Shown here: positions 62,179 through 64,000 of the stretch, in pieces
Layout: each line of letters begins with the position of its first letter
Numbering within the stretch: the stretch's first letter is position 1
Assembly: GCA_965215855.1 (NCBI GenBank)
Contig: CBDCER010000003.1
Span: 2,170,001-2,234,000 of the forward strand
From: J027 sp965215855
Lineage (GTDB): Bacteria; Chloroflexota; Anaerolineae; Aggregatilineales; J027
Length of the DNA stretch: 64,000 bases
Direction of reading: 5' to 3'
Position numbers and translations under genes: made by a program
The notes under the pieces: generated by a model
Seen by the model: only the letters and a program-made list of their open reading frames with translations
What the model was told of the DNA's origin: nothing
Databases searched by the model: none

Positions 62179-62550
62179 TCAGCATGTATCAAATGTGTGC
62201 CAACCGCCAGCTTCCCATACTTGAATTTCTATACTTTTCGCTTCTTCAAAGCTGTCGAATTCGAAACAAACAGGCGGTTCTGTATAGAAGCAAATAAATG
62301 GCGGGTCTTCCAGAAGCCCCCTTTTTCCCACTTCTTTTCGTTCTTTCACTTGTTTGATGTATCGCTCCAATTTTTTTTCATCATCTCCCCAATGGTTGAG
62401 GTGTCTCACCTTCTCAATGTATTCTGGAGCCAGTTGTCTTTTCAAGTAGTTGTGATAGCATTCCACCAGGTCGATGAAACCTTCATTGCCATTTTCATCG
62501 ATATAGATGATGCCGTTTGGAATAATTTCCAAGATTTGGTTGTTTACCAT
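62179..62550 (-). CDS. Hypothetical protein
   Basis: Starting at ATG 62550 gives 123 residues; earlier starts are less likely. It is acidic with VNNQILEIIPNGIIYIDENG and EAKSIEIQVWEAGGWHTFDT. The base composition is lower in G+C than the neighbours, suggesting acquisition. It abuts the TlpA-like gene end to end. No family recognised. Confidence 0.55.
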   Translation of the reverse strand: MVNNQILEIIPNGIIYIDENGNEGFIDLVECYHNYLKRQLAPEYIEKVRHLNHWGDDEKKLERYIKQVKERKEVGKRGLLEDPPFICFYTEPPVCFEFDSFEEAKSIEIQVWEAGGWHTFDTC

Positions 62551-62620
62551 TGCGATAACCTCACAGAACATTCCGACAACTAGCTTCAGAATTAATGATA
62601 TATGTTGTGGATTGGGAAGA

Positions 62621-63631
62621 CTACTCGAACGCACCGACTTCCTCTAGCATATCCAGGGTCGTTGCCAAATCAGATAGATCGCTCAGATCGAATTCGGGCG
62701 TTTCATATTCGTCCAACAGCAATAACCCCTCAACTAGGTCAAAATCACCATAGACCAGCAGCGGATACTCGAATGTTTCATCGGCGAAATATTGTTGACT
62801 GGGGATCGACAGCAGGTATAACAAGAAACGCTGGGCTAGAATTGTGTCGTCCGAAGTCGCCAGGATGCCAGCCCCCGCCACGTTAATCATGGAGCCAATG
62901 TCGCCACCAGGGAAGAAATAATTGGCGACGGGTGCTTCGGGATCTTCGGCCAATTTACGATAAGCATAGTAGTGGTTGACGAAGCCGACTTCAATTTCGC
63001 CCGTTGCGACGGCTTCCACGATGGCGCTGTTTTTGGGATAGGCTTTGACATCGTTGGCGACCATGCCTGCCAGCCACTCCTGTGTAACTTCATCGCCCAC
63101 TGTGACGCGCAGGGCAGTCACAAACGCCTGGAATGAAGCATTTTCCGGTGCCCAACCCACGCGCCCTTCCCAGACGGAGTCGGTGAAATCAAGAATAGAG
63201 TCGGGCAAATCTTCAGGGTTGATGAAATCAGTGTTGTAGACCAGCGTCCGCGCCCGTCCAGTGATGCCAACCCATAGACCATCTGGCGAGCGAAAACGTG
63301 GTTCTACCAGATCCAGAACACTTATTGGTAACTCGGCCAGTTGCCCATTTTCGGCCAGTAAGCCTAATGCGCCAGCATCTTGCGCGAAAAATATGTCTGC
63401 CGGGCTGTCATCGCCTTCCTCACGAATTTGCACGGCCAGGTCTGCTGTATCGCCATAGCGCACTTCGACGCGGATGCTGCTATCCCGCTCAAATTGCTCC
63501 AGCAGCGGGCCGACCAGATTCTCGTTACGCCCAGAGTAGACAGTCAAGGTGGGAACATCCTGGGCGCTGACAGGCAGGGCAGTGATAGCCATCGCCAGTA
63601 AAAACAATACAATGCTGAGACGTTTTGCCAT
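62621..63631 (-). CDS. Iron(III)-type ABC transporter substrate-binding protein
   Basis: 336 residues with signal peptide (LSIVLFLLAMAITALPVSAQ) and the FbpA/FutA-like pattern LTVYSGRNENLVGPLLEQFE, VEVRYGDTADLAVQIREEG, PADIFFAQDAGALGLLAENG and VGFVNHYYAYRKLAED with Tyr-Tyr ligands. It binds ferric iron outside the cell. Its permease and ATPase are not in the window; the DtxR-type gene nearby may regulate it. Confidence 0.9.
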   Translation of the reverse strand: MAKRLSIVLFLLAMAITALPVSAQDVPTLTVYSGRNENLVGPLLEQFERDSSIRVEVRYGDTADLAVQIREEGDDSPADIFFAQDAGALGLLAENGQLAELPISVLDLVEPRFRSPDGLWVGITGRARTLVYNTDFINPEDLPDSILDFTDSVWEGRVGWAPENASFQAFVTALRVTVGDEVTQEWLAGMVANDVKAYPKNSAIVEAVATGEIEVGFVNHYYAYRKLAEDPEAPVANYFFPGGDIGSMINVAGAGILATSDDTILAQRFLLYLLSIPSQQYFADETFEYPLLVYGDFDLVEGLLLLDEYETPEFDLSDLSDLATTLDMLEEVGAFE

Positions 63632-63803
63632 GATGGCGTATGCTCCTCGAAAAAGAGTGATAAGCTATAGTTACATATGTCATCCTACTGTGCCGCTGGT
63701 GGGCCGTCTATGGCAGGCGTTAATCTCGAGGTTAATGGGTCTGCGTTGCCGATCCTAACCTGCGATTCATCCAGATTTAACAAGGGTTAACAAGGAGACC
63801 GCC

Positions 63804-64000
63804 ATGAATTTTGTTGAACTGATTGCCGTTGCTGAAAAAGACCCACAGAGCGTGGATTTTGCTGACTTGCGCTATGCCTATACTCAAAGCGAGGCTTATC
63901 AGCCAACTAATCACTTCAGTTATGGGCGACTACAGGGAGCGACTAATCAGTACCAGAGTTTTGAGGAAATCGAAATTGTTTGCAAGAAAATCTTGCGAGA
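63804..64000 (+). CDS. Partial gene, 3' end outside window
   Basis: ATG 63804, with an AAGGAGA Shine-Dalgarno sequence, runs open to the window edge (65 codons). It begins MNFVELIAVAEKDPQSVDFA then DLRYAYTQSEAYQPTNHFSY. No signal peptide. It resembles TPR-adjacent proteins such as DUF4919 only faintly. Function unassigned. Confidence 0.6.
   Translation, partial: MNFVELIAVAEKDPQSVDFADLRYAYTQSEAYQPTNHFSYGRLQGATNQYQSFEEIEIVCKKILR

Overview
The window looks like chromosomal DNA from a Chloroflexota bacterium of the Anaerolineae type. This is inferred from content: secreted lipoproteins with long Thr/Pro (PTxTP) linkers, a DUF951 protein, a DUF2089 protein, tandem M42 peptidases, LysM-M23 peptidases, and the rplU-rpmA-rpmE-tdk order. 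No rRNA or tRNA gene was seen, so the placement is provisional.

Region 1 (1-15.7 kb) is defence plus a mobile-element graveyard. The 3' part of cas1 and cas2 are followed by a leader and one CRISPR array of 39 repeats (1426-9394). The leader-proximal 29 repeats are intact. The older end has been cut by three unrelated elements: an IS110-family element in a spacer, an antisense group II intron exactly inside a repeat, and an IS630 element in a spacer. Past the array lie two fragments of large serine recombinase genes, a second copy of the same intron, and a nested stack of insertion sequences (IS3 inside ISL3 inside a second IS3 inside an IS982 gene).

Region 2 (15.7-28 kb) holds a beta-propeller lipoprotein, a cyclase-like protein, a small cytochrome c, a third intact IS3, and two ABC-exporter operons (MacB/FtsX type) around a TetR regulator. 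A 37-residue membrane peptide gene follows the second operon.

Region 3 (28-43 kb) holds an AAC(3)-like acetyltransferase, two tandem LysM-M23 cell-wall peptidases, a TrpC-like protein and a PP2C-like protein that have both lost most catalytic residues, DUF951, a MGDG-synthase-like glycosyltransferase, and an operon in which four proteins share one short helical module (SHOCT-like/DUF2089 C-terminal).

Region 4 (42.5-55 kb) holds a histidine phosphatase, three tandem M42 aminopeptidases, a repeat-rich surface protein, a five-gene chemosensory-like operon without CheA, a secreted hydrolase and a double-META protein.

Region 5 (55-64 kb) holds an aspartokinase gene, the branched-chain aminotransferase ilvE, a DtxR-type regulator, the rplU-rpmA-rpmE operon, thymidine kinase, a TlpA-like lipoprotein and an iron-type ABC binding protein. 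The aspartokinase leader has all parts of a classical ribosome-mediated attenuator: a Thr/Ile/Met-rich leader peptide and mutually exclusive antiterminator and terminator helices. The rpmE product is ribosomal protein L31 fused to a domain that reads like the RNA polymerase alpha C-terminal domain. The attenuator, the L31 fusion and the CRISPR array used as an insertion target are the three observations most worth following up.
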